Positions 1 to 7,409 of a stretch of DNA of 17,066 bases are shown one piece after another. The first letter of the stretch is position 1; each line of letters begins with the position of its first letter. Source of the DNA: JBFYTX01 sp964442335 (GTDB taxonomy: Bacteria; Chloroflexota; Dehalococcoidia; Dehalococcoidales; RBG-16-60-22). Made by a program: the position numbers and the translations under genes. Under the pieces are notes generated by a model. The model worked only from the letters and a program-made list of their open reading frames with translations. It did not search any database and was not told the DNA's origin. The stretch lies in contig CAYTZI010000034.1 of assembly GCA_964442335.1 (NCBI GenBank), positions 1-17,066 of the forward strand, read 5' to 3'.

Positions 1-438
1 TGAGGGATAGCCGAGTTCAATTCTAATAATATTTTGCTGTTGATGGAAAGAAGGCACCCAGATTGTTACGCCGTTAAAAGACTGTGAGGAAACGGGCGTC
101 CAGAAAGCGCCCCAATAAATCGGCCCTTTATCCACGCAAACAACGAAAGACTTGCCGGAGGTTGGTACTTCAAGTTGCTCTATCCGCTGGAAAGCTTCGG
201 CTGTAATCACGATTTCATGAGTGTTTTTATCGTAGGAAATAATATCATCGCTAGATATAATCGGCTCATCCGCAATCTCTATATGGCTCAATGCCTCCAT
301 CTGTGAGGGGGGTATATTGTCCCTGGTGAGGTAAATGGCTAACCCCTCTTCCTCGGGATTTGGCGCATTGCAGCCGGGAAAAACCAGTGTGGCGTGCAGT
401 AGTAGAATAATTGATGCCGCTATCAGTGCTTTTTTCAT
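1..438 (-). CDS. Putative lipoprotein, 3'-truncated by the window edge
   Basis: The reading frame is open from the ATG at 438 to the left edge of the window, giving 146 visible residues with no stop. The protein begins with two lysines and a hydrophobic stretch (about residues 5-20), then FPGC with Cys23. This looks like a lipoprotein signal peptide, although Phe and Pro at -3 and -2 make a poor lipobox. The mature part begins with an acidic linker (NPEEE) and continues with mixed, probably beta-rich sequence; I recognise no domain. An excellent ribosome binding site lies 8 bases upstream. The gene starts 57 bases after the dapA stop on the same strand with no clear terminator between, so it may be read through from the dap operon. 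The product is probably anchored outside the cytoplasmic membrane. Its function is unknown. Confidence 0.7.
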   Translation of the reverse strand, partial: MKKALIAASIILLLHATLVFPGCNAPNPEEEGLAIYLTRDNIPPSQMEALSHIEIADEPIISSDDIISYDKNTHEIVITAEAFQRIEQLEVPTSGKSFVVCVDKGPIYWGAFWTPVSSQSFNGVTIWVPSFHQQQNIIRIELGYPS

Positions 439-446
439 GCAGGTCA

Positions 447-454
447 TCACCTCC
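447..454 (-). promoter_or_regulatory. Ribosome binding site of the lipoprotein gene
   Basis: On the minus strand the sequence is GGAGGTGA, a full Shine-Dalgarno match, with 8 bases before the ATG at 438. It fixes the start and supports this partial frame as a real gene. Confidence 0.75.
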
Positions 455-495
455 ATGAAAATATAACGGTTTTCCGGGCATCTCGTTTATGTGTC

Positions 496-1386
496 CTAAG
501 CCTTCAAATCAATCGTCTGCCTCTTAAGCTCCGCGATTATCTTTTCGGCTTCTTTTTCCGTCGGCGGCACCAGCGGCAGGCGCGGCTTGCCCACCTTGAA
601 CCCTAAATAGTTGAGCGCGTACTTTATGGGGGCCGGACTCGGTATCGAGAACATCGCGTTCACCAGCGGCACCAGCCTGCGGTGTATCCCGGCGGCCTCT
701 TTGATCCTGTCGGAGAGAATCAGGTCGGCCATCTTTTTGTACTGCTTTCCCGTCAGATGGGTCGTCACCCCGACAACCCCGTATCCGCCCATCGCCATGA
801 TGGGGAAGGTGTCGTTATCGTTGCCGCTCCACACGTAGAACCCCTCCCTGGCGTTGCTGATTGTCTGGGCCACCAGCTCCATCTTCCCGCTGGCCTCTTT
901 CACCCCCACGATGTTCTTGAACTGGCTGAGCCTGGCTATCGTCTCCCAGGACATCTCTACCACTACCCGGCCCGGTATGTTGTACATGATGATGGGCAGG
1001 CTGGTGCACTCGGATATAGCTTTGAAGTGCTGGTAAATGCCCTCCTGGTTTGGCTTGTTGTAGTAGGGCACCACGCTGAGGCAGGCGTCCACCCCGATTT
1101 TCTCCGCCTTTTCCGTGGCTTCGACCGCTTCTTTGGTGCTGTTGCTGCCGGTGTATGCCACCAGCGTCGGCTCGTCGCCCACCGCGCTCTTTACCTCCTG
1201 GAAGATGCGCATCTCTTCGTCCCAGCTCAGTGTCGGCGCCTCGCCGGTCGTCGCTGCCAGCACCAGTCCGTCGTTGCCGGAGTCCAGCAGGGCTCTGGCC
1301 AGCTTTTTCGTCTCTTCGTAGTCTACTTCGCCGTTTTCCTGGAACGGCGTTACCATCGCGGTCAGTATTCTGCCCAGCTGCTTCAT
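496..1386 (-). CDS. dapA: 4-hydroxy-tetrahydrodipicolinate synthase (DapA)
   Basis: This cytoplasmic TIM-barrel aldolase condenses pyruvate with aspartate semialdehyde, the first committed step to diaminopimelate and lysine. At 296 residues it has the usual family length. The active-site set is complete when matched to the E. coli enzyme: Thr46-Thr47 in the TTGE turn, Tyr108/Tyr109 in PYYNKP, Tyr135 and Arg140 in YNIPGR, and the Schiff-base lysine Lys163 in GVKEASG. The ATG at 1386 follows a GGGAGGA Shine-Dalgarno at good spacing. The gene lies 38 bases downstream of dapB on the same strand, so the two consecutive enzymes of the pathway are co-expressed behind rpsO and pnp. No lysine riboswitch or attenuator is visible near the gene; expression should follow the rpsO promoter. 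The assignment is secure. The related N-acetylneuraminate lyases lack the neighbouring dapB. Confidence 0.96.
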   Translation of the reverse strand: MKQLGRILTAMVTPFQENGEVDYEETKKLARALLDSGNDGLVLAATTGEAPTLSWDEEMRIFQEVKSAVGDEPTLVAYTGSNSTKEAVEATEKAEKIGVDACLSVVPYYNKPNQEGIYQHFKAISECTSLPIIMYNIPGRVVVEMSWETIARLSQFKNIVGVKEASGKMELVAQTISNAREGFYVWSGNDNDTFPIMAMGGYGVVGVTTHLTGKQYKKMADLILSDRIKEAAGIHRRLVPLVNAMFSIPSPAPIKYALNYLGFKVGKPRLPLVPPTEKEAEKIIAELKRQTIDLKA

Positions 1387-1424
1387 CGGATTTCCTCCCT
1401 CGGAGAATGTGCGGTTATTTTATA

Positions 1425-2210
1425 CTATAAACCGAGCAGTTTGTCCAGCCCGTAGACAAATCCCTTCTGCTTTACCGCCGCCCTCACCGCGAGCAGCACT
1501 CCGGGCATGTAGCATTCCCGGTTGATGGTGTCGTGCCGGATGCTGAGCGTTTGCCCCGCCGCCCCGAATATCACTTCCTGGTGCGCCATCAGCCCCGGCA
1601 TGCGCACGCTGTGGATGCTGATGCCGGATACGTCCTGTCCGCGACTCGCCGTGTGTTCCCCGGCGGACAGCGGCAGAAACGCTTTACCCCGCGCCTCCGC
1701 CATGGCTTTAGCTGTTAATAGAGAGGTGCCCGAAGGCGCGTCGAGCTTTTTATCGTGGTGTAGCTCGATTATCTCGGCGTGGTCCATGTATTTGCCGGCT
1801 ATCCTCGCTAGGTGCATCATGAGGACCGCCCCCAGGGCGAAGTTGGGCGCCGCAACGATGCCTATCTCGTTGGCTTCGGCGAGCTTCTTCATCTCGTCGA
1901 GTTCCGTCGCGCTGAAGCCCGTGGTACCGATGACCAGATTAACGTTATTTTGTGCTGCTGTTCTTATCGCCGGCATGGAGGCTTTGGCAGTGCTGAAGTC
2001 CACCATGACGTCCGGCCCGCAGCTTTTGATTATTTCCGCCAGTTCCGTGCCGAAGGGCGCCTCCGTGCCGTCTGGCCGCGTTAGCGTCCCCGCCGCTTTG
2101 ATGTCCACCCCTCCCGCCAGCACCATGTCCGGCTCCTGGCATACGGCCTTGACTACTTCCTGCCCCACTCTGCCTGCCGCCCCATGGACTAATACCCTGA
2201 TTTGTTCCAT
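1425..2210 (-). CDS. dapB: 4-hydroxy-tetrahydrodipicolinate reductase (DapB)
   Basis: The enzyme reduces the DapA product to tetrahydrodipicolinate with NAD(P)H. The 261-residue product begins with a Rossmann motif, GAAGRVGQ (residues 10-17). It also has GTTGF (95-99), AAPNFALG (120-127) and the catalytic signature HHDKKLDAPSGT (151-162), which contains the family's His pair and Lys155. It is slightly shorter than the E. coli enzyme (273). A GTG lies three codons upstream at 2219, but the ATG at 2210 is better placed: a GAGGTG ribosome binding site sits six bases before it and overlaps the GTG. The N-terminus then starts directly at the first beta strand (MEQIRVLVHG). The gene follows pnp by about 29 bases and precedes dapA by 38, so it is an internal gene of the rpsO-pnp-dapB-dapA operon. 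Confidence 0.95.
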   Translation of the reverse strand: MEQIRVLVHGAAGRVGQEVVKAVCQEPDMVLAGGVDIKAAGTLTRPDGTEAPFGTELAEIIKSCGPDVMVDFSTAKASMPAIRTAAQNNVNLVIGTTGFSATELDEMKKLAEANEIGIVAAPNFALGAVLMMHLARIAGKYMDHAEIIELHHDKKLDAPSGTSLLTAKAMAEARGKAFLPLSAGEHTASRGQDVSGISIHSVRMPGLMAHQEVIFGAAGQTLSIRHDTINRECYMPGVLLAVRAAVKQKGFVYGLDKLLGL

Positions 2211-2239
2211 AGCGAACACCTCAAAAGTTTAGTGGGGAT

Positions 2240-4471
2240 TTAGCTGCGTTTGTATGGTGGTCTGGAAGGACCGCGGCTCGGCCTGGGCGCGCGGTCGCCG
2301 TAGCTCGGTTTGCCCCGGTATCCGGAAGGGCCTCCGGAGCCGCTTCTCCTGAACGGGTAGTCGGCCTTGGGCGCACCTTCTTCTCTCGGCTGCCCTTCTT
2401 TTTCGAAGAGCGCCCGGCGTGAGAGGTTGACCCGCCCGAGGTTGTCGATATTGATTACCTTTACGGTGATTTCGTCGCCGATTTTCACTTCGTCTTCGAC
2501 CCTGTTGACACGGTAGTCGGCGAGTTCGCTGATATGCACGAGTCCCTCTTTGCCCGGCAGTATCTCTACCATGGCGCCGAAGTCCAGGATGCGGCTTACC
2601 TTGCCGGTGAAGATGTCGCCGACCTGCGCCTCGCGCGTCAGCCCCTCGATGATGCTGATGGCTTTCTGCGTGGCTTCCATGTCCGGCGACCCTATGATTA
2701 CCGTGCCGTCGTCGTTGACGTCGATGGTTGTTTTTGTCTCTTCGATGATTGACCTTATCGTCTTGCCGCCCGTCCCGATGACCGCCCCAATCTTGGCCGG
2801 GTCTATCTTTATCTTGGTCATTCTGGGCGCGTAGCGGCTTACGTCGGACCGGCTGGACTTTATGGCTTCGTCCATCTTGTCGAGTATGAACAGCCGCCCC
2901 TCCCGTCCCTGCTCCAGGGTCTTCTCGACCACCTCCAGGCTGATGCCTTTGAGCTTGGTGTCCATCTGTATCGCCGTGATGCCGTCCCGCGTTCCAGCGA
3001 TTTTGAAGTCCATGTCCCCGTCGAAGTCTTCCAGCCCTTCGATGTCCGTGAGGACGACGTATCTGTCGTCGCCCGTGATGAGTCCCATGGCGATGCCCGC
3101 CACGGCCTTCTTTACCGGTATGCCCGCGTCCATGAGCGAGAGGCTTCCGGCGCAGACGCTCGCCATCGACGTGCTGCCGCTGGAGCTCAGTACCTCCGAG
3201 ACGAGCCTTATCGTGTAGGGGAACTCCTCTTCGACGGGTATGACTGCGGACAGCGCCCGCTCGGCGAGGGCCCCATGCCCTATTTCCCTTCTTCCCGGCG
3301 AGCCCACCCGCCTCACTTCCCCCGTCGAAAAGCCGGGGAAGTTATAGTGGTGCATGAAGCGCTTGCTTTCTTCCAGGCCCAGCCCGTCGAGCATCTGCTC
3401 TTTGCGCATTGAGCCCAGCGTGGCTATGGTCAGGACCTGCGTCTGGCCGCGCGTGAACAGCCCCGAGCCGTGCGTTCGCGGCAGCAGCCCTACCTCGCAG
3501 GTAATGGGCCGTATCTCTTTAAGTCCCCGCCCCCCCAGCCTCTGTCCTCTCTCCAGTATCCCCGCCCTGACCTCCGCTTTGACTTTAGCGTCGATGGCCG
3601 CGAGGATGTCCTTGGCGGGGTACGTCTCGCCGAGCTGCTCGCTGCTTTCTTCTATCAGGGCGTTGAGCCTCGTTTCGCGCTGGTCTTTGTCCGGCTGTTT
3701 TAAGGCGTCTTCGAGCTTGTCTTCGACTATTTTTGAGAGCGCGTCGAGTACTTCCTGGTTGACCGGTTCTTCGGGGACGGGCAGCTTGGGTTTCCCGACC
3801 GCCTGCCTGAGTTCTTCCTGTAGCTGTATGACTGCCTGGTTGGCTTCGTGGCCGAGCTTGACGCCCCGCAGGACTATGTCCTCGGAGACCTCTTTAGCCC
3901 CCGCCTCCACCATGATGACCTTGTCTCTGGTGCTCACCACAATCAGGTCGAGCTGGCTTTCCTCGAGCTGCGCCATCCGGGGGTTGAGCACGAGCTCGCC
4001 GTTGATGTAACCCACGTTTACCGCCCCCACCGGCCCCTCGAAGGGTATCTCGGATATCGCCAGGCACGCGCTTGCCCCTATGACCGATAGTATGTCGGGG
4101 TCGTTTTCCTGGTCGGCGGAGAGTACCGTGGTGATTATCTGTATATCGCTGTGCCAGCTCTTGGGTAAAAGCGGGCGTATCGGCCTGTCCGTCTGCCGGC
4201 ATGCCAGTATCGCCGCTTCGCTTGGCCGGCCCTCCCGCCGTATAAAACCGCCGGGTATCTTGCCGGCGGCGTAGAGTCTTTCTTCGTAATCTATTGTCAG
4301 GGGCAGAAAGTCCACCCCTTCTCTCGGTTCACGATTGAAACATACGGTCACCAGGACGACCGTGTCGCCGTAGCGGACGGTTACCGCCGCGTCGGCCTGT
4401 CCGGCCAGCTTTCCTGTCTCGATAATGAGGTCGCGCCCGCCCACATTGCTGCGAAAAGTGTGTGTATCCAA
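2240..4471 (-). CDS. pnp: Polyribonucleotide nucleotidyltransferase (PNPase)
   Basis: PNPase degrades RNA 3'-to-5' by phosphorolysis as a ring-shaped trimer. The 743-residue product has the full order: a first RNase PH domain, an alpha-helical linker, a second RNase PH domain (with LSSSGSTSMASVCAGSLSL and the GDMDFK active-site motif), a KH domain at about 552-616 with the GTGG loop, an S1 domain at about 617-688 (from GDIFTGKVSRI to NLSRRAL), and a tail of about 55 residues. The tail is rich in Arg, Gly, Pro and Ser, and resembles disordered RNA-binding extensions. A GTG at 4480 also opens the frame but overlaps the GAGGGAG ribosome binding site. The TTG at 4471 lies eight bases after it and is the likelier start. 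The gene follows rpsO by fewer than 30 bases, the classical rpsO-pnp arrangement. Confidence 0.97.
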   Translation of the reverse strand: MDTHTFRSNVGGRDLIIETGKLAGQADAAVTVRYGDTVVLVTVCFNREPREGVDFLPLTIDYEERLYAAGKIPGGFIRREGRPSEAAILACRQTDRPIRPLLPKSWHSDIQIITTVLSADQENDPDILSVIGASACLAISEIPFEGPVGAVNVGYINGELVLNPRMAQLEESQLDLIVVSTRDKVIMVEAGAKEVSEDIVLRGVKLGHEANQAVIQLQEELRQAVGKPKLPVPEEPVNQEVLDALSKIVEDKLEDALKQPDKDQRETRLNALIEESSEQLGETYPAKDILAAIDAKVKAEVRAGILERGQRLGGRGLKEIRPITCEVGLLPRTHGSGLFTRGQTQVLTIATLGSMRKEQMLDGLGLEESKRFMHHYNFPGFSTGEVRRVGSPGRREIGHGALAERALSAVIPVEEEFPYTIRLVSEVLSSSGSTSMASVCAGSLSLMDAGIPVKKAVAGIAMGLITGDDRYVVLTDIEGLEDFDGDMDFKIAGTRDGITAIQMDTKLKGISLEVVEKTLEQGREGRLFILDKMDEAIKSSRSDVSRYAPRMTKIKIDPAKIGAVIGTGGKTIRSIIEETKTTIDVNDDGTVIIGSPDMEATQKAISIIEGLTREAQVGDIFTGKVSRILDFGAMVEILPGKEGLVHISELADYRVNRVEDEVKIGDEITVKVINIDNLGRVNLSRRALFEKEGQPREEGAPKADYPFRRSGSGGPSGYRGKPSYGDRAPRPSRGPSRPPYKRS

Positions 4472-4479
4472 AAAAATCA

Positions 4480-4486
4480 CTCCCTC
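4480..4486 (-). promoter_or_regulatory. Ribosome binding site that decides the pnp start
   Basis: On the minus strand the sequence is GAGGGAG. It ends eight bases before the TTG at 4471 and overlaps the upstream GTG at 4480-4478. The spacing therefore favours the UUG start. Confidence 0.6.
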
Positions 4487-4499
4487 TGCCCTGAAAGCC

Positions 4500-4769
4500 T
4501 TATTTGCGCAGTCCCAGCCGCTTGATTAAGCTGTTGTACCGCCCCACGTCCTCCCGGCTGAGATACGCCAAGAGCCTTCGTCTCTGCCCCACCAGCTTGA
4601 GCAGGCCCCGCTGGGTGTGATAGTCTTTACGGTTGGCGGCCATGTGCGCCGTTAGATGCTGGATCCTCTCGGTGAGCAGCGCCACCTGTACCTCGGTGCT
4701 GCCCGTATCGCCTTCTTTGGCTCCGTAACTGGTGACAATTTCCGTCTTTTTGTCCTTGTCCAAATTCAT
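4500..4769 (-). CDS. rpsO: 30S ribosomal protein S15
   Basis: S15 is an early-binding small-subunit protein that organises the central domain of 16S rRNA. The 89-residue product matches the standard S15 length when the ATG at 4769 is used. It shows the family hallmarks: GDTGSTEVQVALLTERI, the HTQRGLLKLVGQRRRLL segment, and the ending RYNSLIKRLGLRK. A GTG three codons upstream (4778) gives 92 residues and has no ribosome binding site. The ATG has a purine-rich GGAGAGA directly before it, although the spacing is tight. The gene is first in the operon with pnp, dapB and dapA, and has its own promoter about 26 bases upstream. The inferred leader of about 20 bases is too short for the long folded S15 autoregulatory leaders known from other bacteria, so any feedback would need a different element. 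Confidence 0.97.
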   Translation of the reverse strand: MNLDKDKKTEIVTSYGAKEGDTGSTEVQVALLTERIQHLTAHMAANRKDYHTQRGLLKLVGQRRRLLAYLSREDVGRYNSLIKRLGLRK

Positions 4770-4794
4770 TCTCTCCACATATATTTACGCCAAA

Positions 4795-4823
4795 ATTATA
4801 ACATAATATTGGCTCTAAGTAAA
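4795..4823 (-). promoter_or_regulatory. Sigma-70-type promoter of the rpsO-pnp-dapB-dapA operon
   Basis: On the minus strand there is a perfect TATAAT (4800-4795) with TTTACT (4823-4818) 17 bases upstream, a four-of-six match to the -35 consensus. Transcription would begin near 4788 and leave a leader of about 20 bases before the rpsO ATG. The surrounding DNA is markedly AT-rich compared with the genes. Confidence 0.7.
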
Positions 4824-4916
4824 TTTATGCCTTGTTTTTGCTGTTTACATAATCATGTTCGATGATACGTTTTATCCTTTTCAGGGTTCAGTCTGCTTTT
4901 TGTTGATTGTGCTTAC

Positions 4917-5096
4917 CTCACCCCTTTATCCCCTCTCCAGCCGGAGACATCGGGAGGCCTTCAAAGATATTTATGGCTGGAGAGGGGAGTTTAAAAGAGA
5001 GGGGGCGAAGCCCCCTCTCAAATTCTCTTCCCCTCTCAAACAATTGATTAGATCAACCTGAAACAATAAACCTGTTTGAGAGGGGTCAGGGGTGAG
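4917..5096. repeat. Nested palindromic element (MITE/REP-like)
   Basis: This element fills most of the 416-base gene-free region between the divergent rpsO and M20 genes. The ends form a 9-bp inverted repeat, CTCACCCCT at 4917-4925 and its complement at 5088-5096. Inside are three hairpins. The first has a 13-bp stem (4930-4942 with 4975-4987). The second has a 10-bp stem with a GAA loop (4997-5006 with 5010-5019). The third has a 12-bp stem (5030-5041 with 5074-5085). All share a CCCCTCTC/GAGAGGGG core that recurs at 15013-15060. No open frame is convincing, so a non-autonomous mobile or structured repeat is most likely. Between 4824 and 4916 I see nothing further. Confidence 0.75.
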
Positions 5097-5124
5097 TAAA
5101 AAAATCAAACATGCTCCTCGTATC

Positions 5125-5154
5125 TTGGTTATTGTTTCTTGATACTGGTATAAT
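5125..5154 (+). promoter_or_regulatory. Extended -10 promoter of the M20-activase-plsX-trx-trxB block
   Basis: TTGGTT at 5125-5130 is followed, after 18 bases, by TATAAT at 5149-5154. The bases TGG directly precede TATAAT, giving an extended -10 (TGnTATAAT). Transcription should begin near 5161, about 25 bases before the TTG start at 5186. The promoter lies just outside the palindromic element. Confidence 0.7.
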
Positions 5155-5173
5155 ATCTATTGGTTTGCCTTTC

Positions 5174-5178
5174 GGGAG
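5174..5178 (+). promoter_or_regulatory. Ribosome binding site that decides the M20 gene start
   Basis: GGGAG lies seven bases before the TTG at 5186. Together with the promoter at 5125-5154, it rules out the upstream in-frame ATG at 5111, which would lie ahead of the transcription start. Confidence 0.55.
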
Positions 5179-5185
5179 TATCGCT

Positions 5186-6373
5186 TTGAATATTGCAGCG
5201 CTGAAAAAGGCCGTTATCGCTGGTATTGACGCCGCTTATCCGGCGCTGGCTGACCTCAGCCGTACCCTGCACGCTAACCCCGAGGTGGCTTTCGAGGAGC
5301 GACGGTCGTCCGCTTTGCTTTGCGATTTTCTTCAGAAGCATGGCTTTAATGTGGAAAAGGGTATCTGTAAACTGCCCACTGCCTTCCGGGCCGCTTACGG
5401 CGGCGGCAGGCCCACGATTGCTTTCCTGGCGGAATATGATGCCCTGCCAAGGCTGGGTCACGCCTGCGGTCATAATCTTATCGCCTCGAGTTCCGTGGCC
5501 GCGGCCGTCGCCTGTAAGCCTGCGGTGGACGCTCTCGGCGGCAGCGTTATTGCCTTCGGCACCCCCGGCGAGGAGCTCTACGGCGGCAAGGCTATCATGG
5601 CGGAAGCGGGCGCTTTCGAGGGCATTGATAGCGCTATGATTTCCCATCCCGGCGGTGGCAACTGTGTGCTGATGAGAACCCTCGCCTGCGAGACCCTGAA
5701 GGTGCAGTTCCGGGGTGTAGCTGCCCATGCCGCGGGGGCGCCGGAGCTTGGCGTTAACGCCCTTGAGGCTATGATCCAGTCTTTTAACGCTATCAATTCG
5801 CTGCGACAGCATATACGCGCGGCCGAGCGCATCAGCGGGGTTATTACCGATGGCGGTGAGGCGGCCAATGTCGTTCCCGCCCGTTCCGCCGCCACCTTTA
5901 TCGTCCGCGCTGAAAATGATGCCTATCTCGATTCTTTGAAAAAGAAGGTCATCGACTGCTTTGCTGGGGCGGCGAGGGCTACGGGCGCAAAACTTAAGTA
6001 TAGCTGGGGCGAGCGCTACGATGCCATGAAGAGCAACGCGTCGCTGGGCAGGCTTTTCCACGATAACATGCGGTCGCTGGGACATTCTATTAGTCTGGGC
6101 GATAATGCCTTGATGTACTTCAGCACGGATGTCGGTAATGTGAGCCAGCTTCTGCCGGCCATTCAGCCGCTGGTGCCGGTGGCCCCGGGAGGCGTTTCCA
6201 TACATACCCCGGAGTTTGCCCGGGTCGCGGCCACGGAGGACGCTCTGCGCCGCATGCTCGATGCCGCCAAAGCTATGGCTATGACCGCCATCGACCTCTT
6301 TTCGAGTCCCGGTATTATGAAAAAAGTCCGGGATGAGTTCTTTGAAGGAGAAGACCGTAAGATTGTTAAATAA
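5186..6373 (+). CDS. M20-family amidohydrolase (AbgB / ACY1L2-like)
   Basis: This is a probable cytoplasmic zinc amidohydrolase of the M20 peptidase superfamily, the branch that includes p-aminobenzoyl-glutamate hydrolase subunit B and the PM20D2/ACY1L2 dipeptidases. Numbered from the TTG start (395 residues), the candidate metal and catalytic residues are in HACGHN (His92, Cys94, His96), the GTPGEE glutamates (Glu129, Glu130), His154 in ISHP, His181 in AAHAAG at the start of the dimerisation domain, and His340 near the C-terminus in SIHTPEF. AEYDALPRLGHACGHN is the strongest family signature. The frame is open up to an ATG at 5111, but an extended -10 promoter sits inside that stretch and GGGAG precedes the TTG. 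The gene leads a block with an activase, plsX and thioredoxin genes. The substrate cannot be read from the sequence. Confidence 0.85.
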   Translation: MNIAALKKAVIAGIDAAYPALADLSRTLHANPEVAFEERRSSALLCDFLQKHGFNVEKGICKLPTAFRAAYGGGRPTIAFLAEYDALPRLGHACGHNLIASSSVAAAVACKPAVDALGGSVIAFGTPGEELYGGKAIMAEAGAFEGIDSAMISHPGGGNCVLMRTLACETLKVQFRGVAAHAAGAPELGVNALEAMIQSFNAINSLRQHIRAAERISGVITDGGEAANVVPARSAATFIVRAENDAYLDSLKKKVIDCFAGAARATGAKLKYSWGERYDAMKSNASLGRLFHDNMRSLGHSISLGDNALMYFSTDVGNVSQLLPAIQPLVPVAPGGVSIHTPEFARVAATEDALRRMLDAAKAMAMTAIDLFSSPGIMKKVRDEFFEGEDRKIVK

Positions 6374-6382
6374 GTCCTTCTT

Positions 6383-6413
6383 CCTTGATGGGAGAGGGAA
6401 AAGGGCGAGGGCG
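6383..6413 (+). repeat. Purine-rich spacer resembling half of the GAGAGGGG repeat
   Basis: The 60-base gap between the M20 gene and the activase contains CTTGATGGGAGAGGG followed by AAAAGGGCGAGGG. It shares the GGAGAGGG core of the palindromes at 4917-5096 and 15013-15060 but lacks a complementary arm. It may be a decayed or half copy, or simply a purine-rich leader. Confidence 0.35.
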
Positions 6414-6433
6414 GAAAAGGGTAGGTATAAAAC

Positions 6434-7393
6434 ATGAAACTCTATCTCGGTATTGACGTCGGCGCGGTGACTACCAAGTTCGCCGCGCTTGATGAATCGG
6501 ATAGCCTGGTCGCCAGCCTTTACCTGCCCACCGGCGGTGAGCCCGTGGCTGCGGTCCAGCATGGACTTAAGCAGCTCCACCGGCAGATCCCGCCTGACGC
6601 CGAAATCAGTGGCGTGGCGGCTACCGGCAGCGCCCGCTATCTCGCCGGGGCGGTCGTCGGGGCCGACCTCGTGAAAAATGAGATTACCTGCCAGGCGGTC
6701 GCCGCCATTCACTCTGTCCCGGACGTGCAGACCGTGATTGAAATCGGCGGACAGGACAGCAAAATCATTATCATCCGCGACGGCATGGTGGCGGATTTCG
6801 GACTCAATACCGTGTGCGCTGCGGGCACCGGCAGCTTTCTCGACCACCAGGCGGGCCGACTTAAAATGAGTATCGAAGAGTTTTCGCGTCGCGCCCTGCT
6901 CGGCACGGACTCCGTGCGTATTTCCGGCCGCTGCACCGTCTTCGCCGAGTCGGACATGGTCCATAAGCAGCAGACAGGCCATCGCGTTGACGATATTATC
7001 TACGGGCTCTGCCGCGCGCTGGCGAGCAACTACCTGAGCGATATCGCTTCCGGCAAGGATATACGCCCGCCTCTGGTCTTTCAGGGCGGTGTGGCTTTTA
7101 ACGCTGGCATGGTGCGCGCTTTCCGTGAAGAGCTTGATATAGAGGTAATCGTGCCCCCTCGTCACGAGGTCATGGGGGCTGTCGGAGCTGCCCTGCTGGT
7201 GCACGAGCGGGCCCCGTCCGGTCCGGGCCGCTTTAAGGGTTTCGGCGTCAGTGATGTTGATTACCGGACTTCGTCCTTTATTTGTCACGCGTGCCCCGGT
7301 TCCTGCGAAATCGTCCGTATTATGGAGGACGGCAGGTTCGTTGCTGCCTGGGGCGGCCGGTGCGATATGTGGGAACAGGATACTGTTAAATGA
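6434..7393 (+). CDS. 2-hydroxyacyl-CoA dehydratase activase (BcrAD/BadFG/HgdC family)
   Basis: Activases of this ASKHA-fold family are dimeric ATPases with a bridging [4Fe-4S] cluster. They inject a low-potential electron into 2-hydroxyacyl-CoA dehydratases or benzoyl-CoA reductases. The 319-residue product has the ATPase phosphate motif GIDVGAVTTK (6-15), EIGGQDSK (103-110), and the two cluster cysteines in context: Cys128 in NTVCAAGTGSFLD and Cys167 in GRCTVFAESDM. About 60 extra residues follow the usual end near 260. They contain a C-x2-C-x3-C set (Cys284, Cys287, Cys291) and Cys310 in GGRC, as in the longer DUF2229-type activase-related proteins, and may bind another metal centre. No dehydratase partner is in the window. 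The stop lies 16 bases before plsX, which suggests co-translation. The family call is firm; the target enzyme is unknown. Confidence 0.88.
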   Translation: MKLYLGIDVGAVTTKFAALDESDSLVASLYLPTGGEPVAAVQHGLKQLHRQIPPDAEISGVAATGSARYLAGAVVGADLVKNEITCQAVAAIHSVPDVQTVIEIGGQDSKIIIIRDGMVADFGLNTVCAAGTGSFLDHQAGRLKMSIEEFSRRALLGTDSVRISGRCTVFAESDMVHKQQTGHRVDDIIYGLCRALASNYLSDIASGKDIRPPLVFQGGVAFNAGMVRAFREELDIEVIVPPRHEVMGAVGAALLVHERAPSGPGRFKGFGVSDVDYRTSSFICHACPGSCEIVRIMEDGRFVAAWGGRCDMWEQDTVK

Positions 7394-7409
7394 GAGGCCT
7401 GGCAAGAAT

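Noticed and set aside
266..481. A 71-codon minus-strand frame overlapping the lipoprotein gene
   Set aside because: The overlapping frame from 438 has a strong ribosome binding site, a signal peptide and a continuous open frame to the edge; this one has none of these.
4855..5061. A 68-codon frame upstream of the M20 gene
   Set aside because: It consists mostly of the nested palindrome and contains no protein-like pattern.
5111..5185. N-terminal extension of the M20 protein starting at the ATG at 5111, resembling a membrane segment
   Set aside because: The -35 and extended -10 promoter lie within it, so the message probably starts after it. The TTG at 5186 has a spaced GGGAG, and the family's conserved region begins after 5186.
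5129..7405. A 758-codon open frame on the minus strand, opposite the M20 gene and activase
   Set aside because: It lies fully antisense to two genes with clear catalytic motifs. Its translation shows no family motif, and it arises from GC-rich codon bias in the opposite frame.
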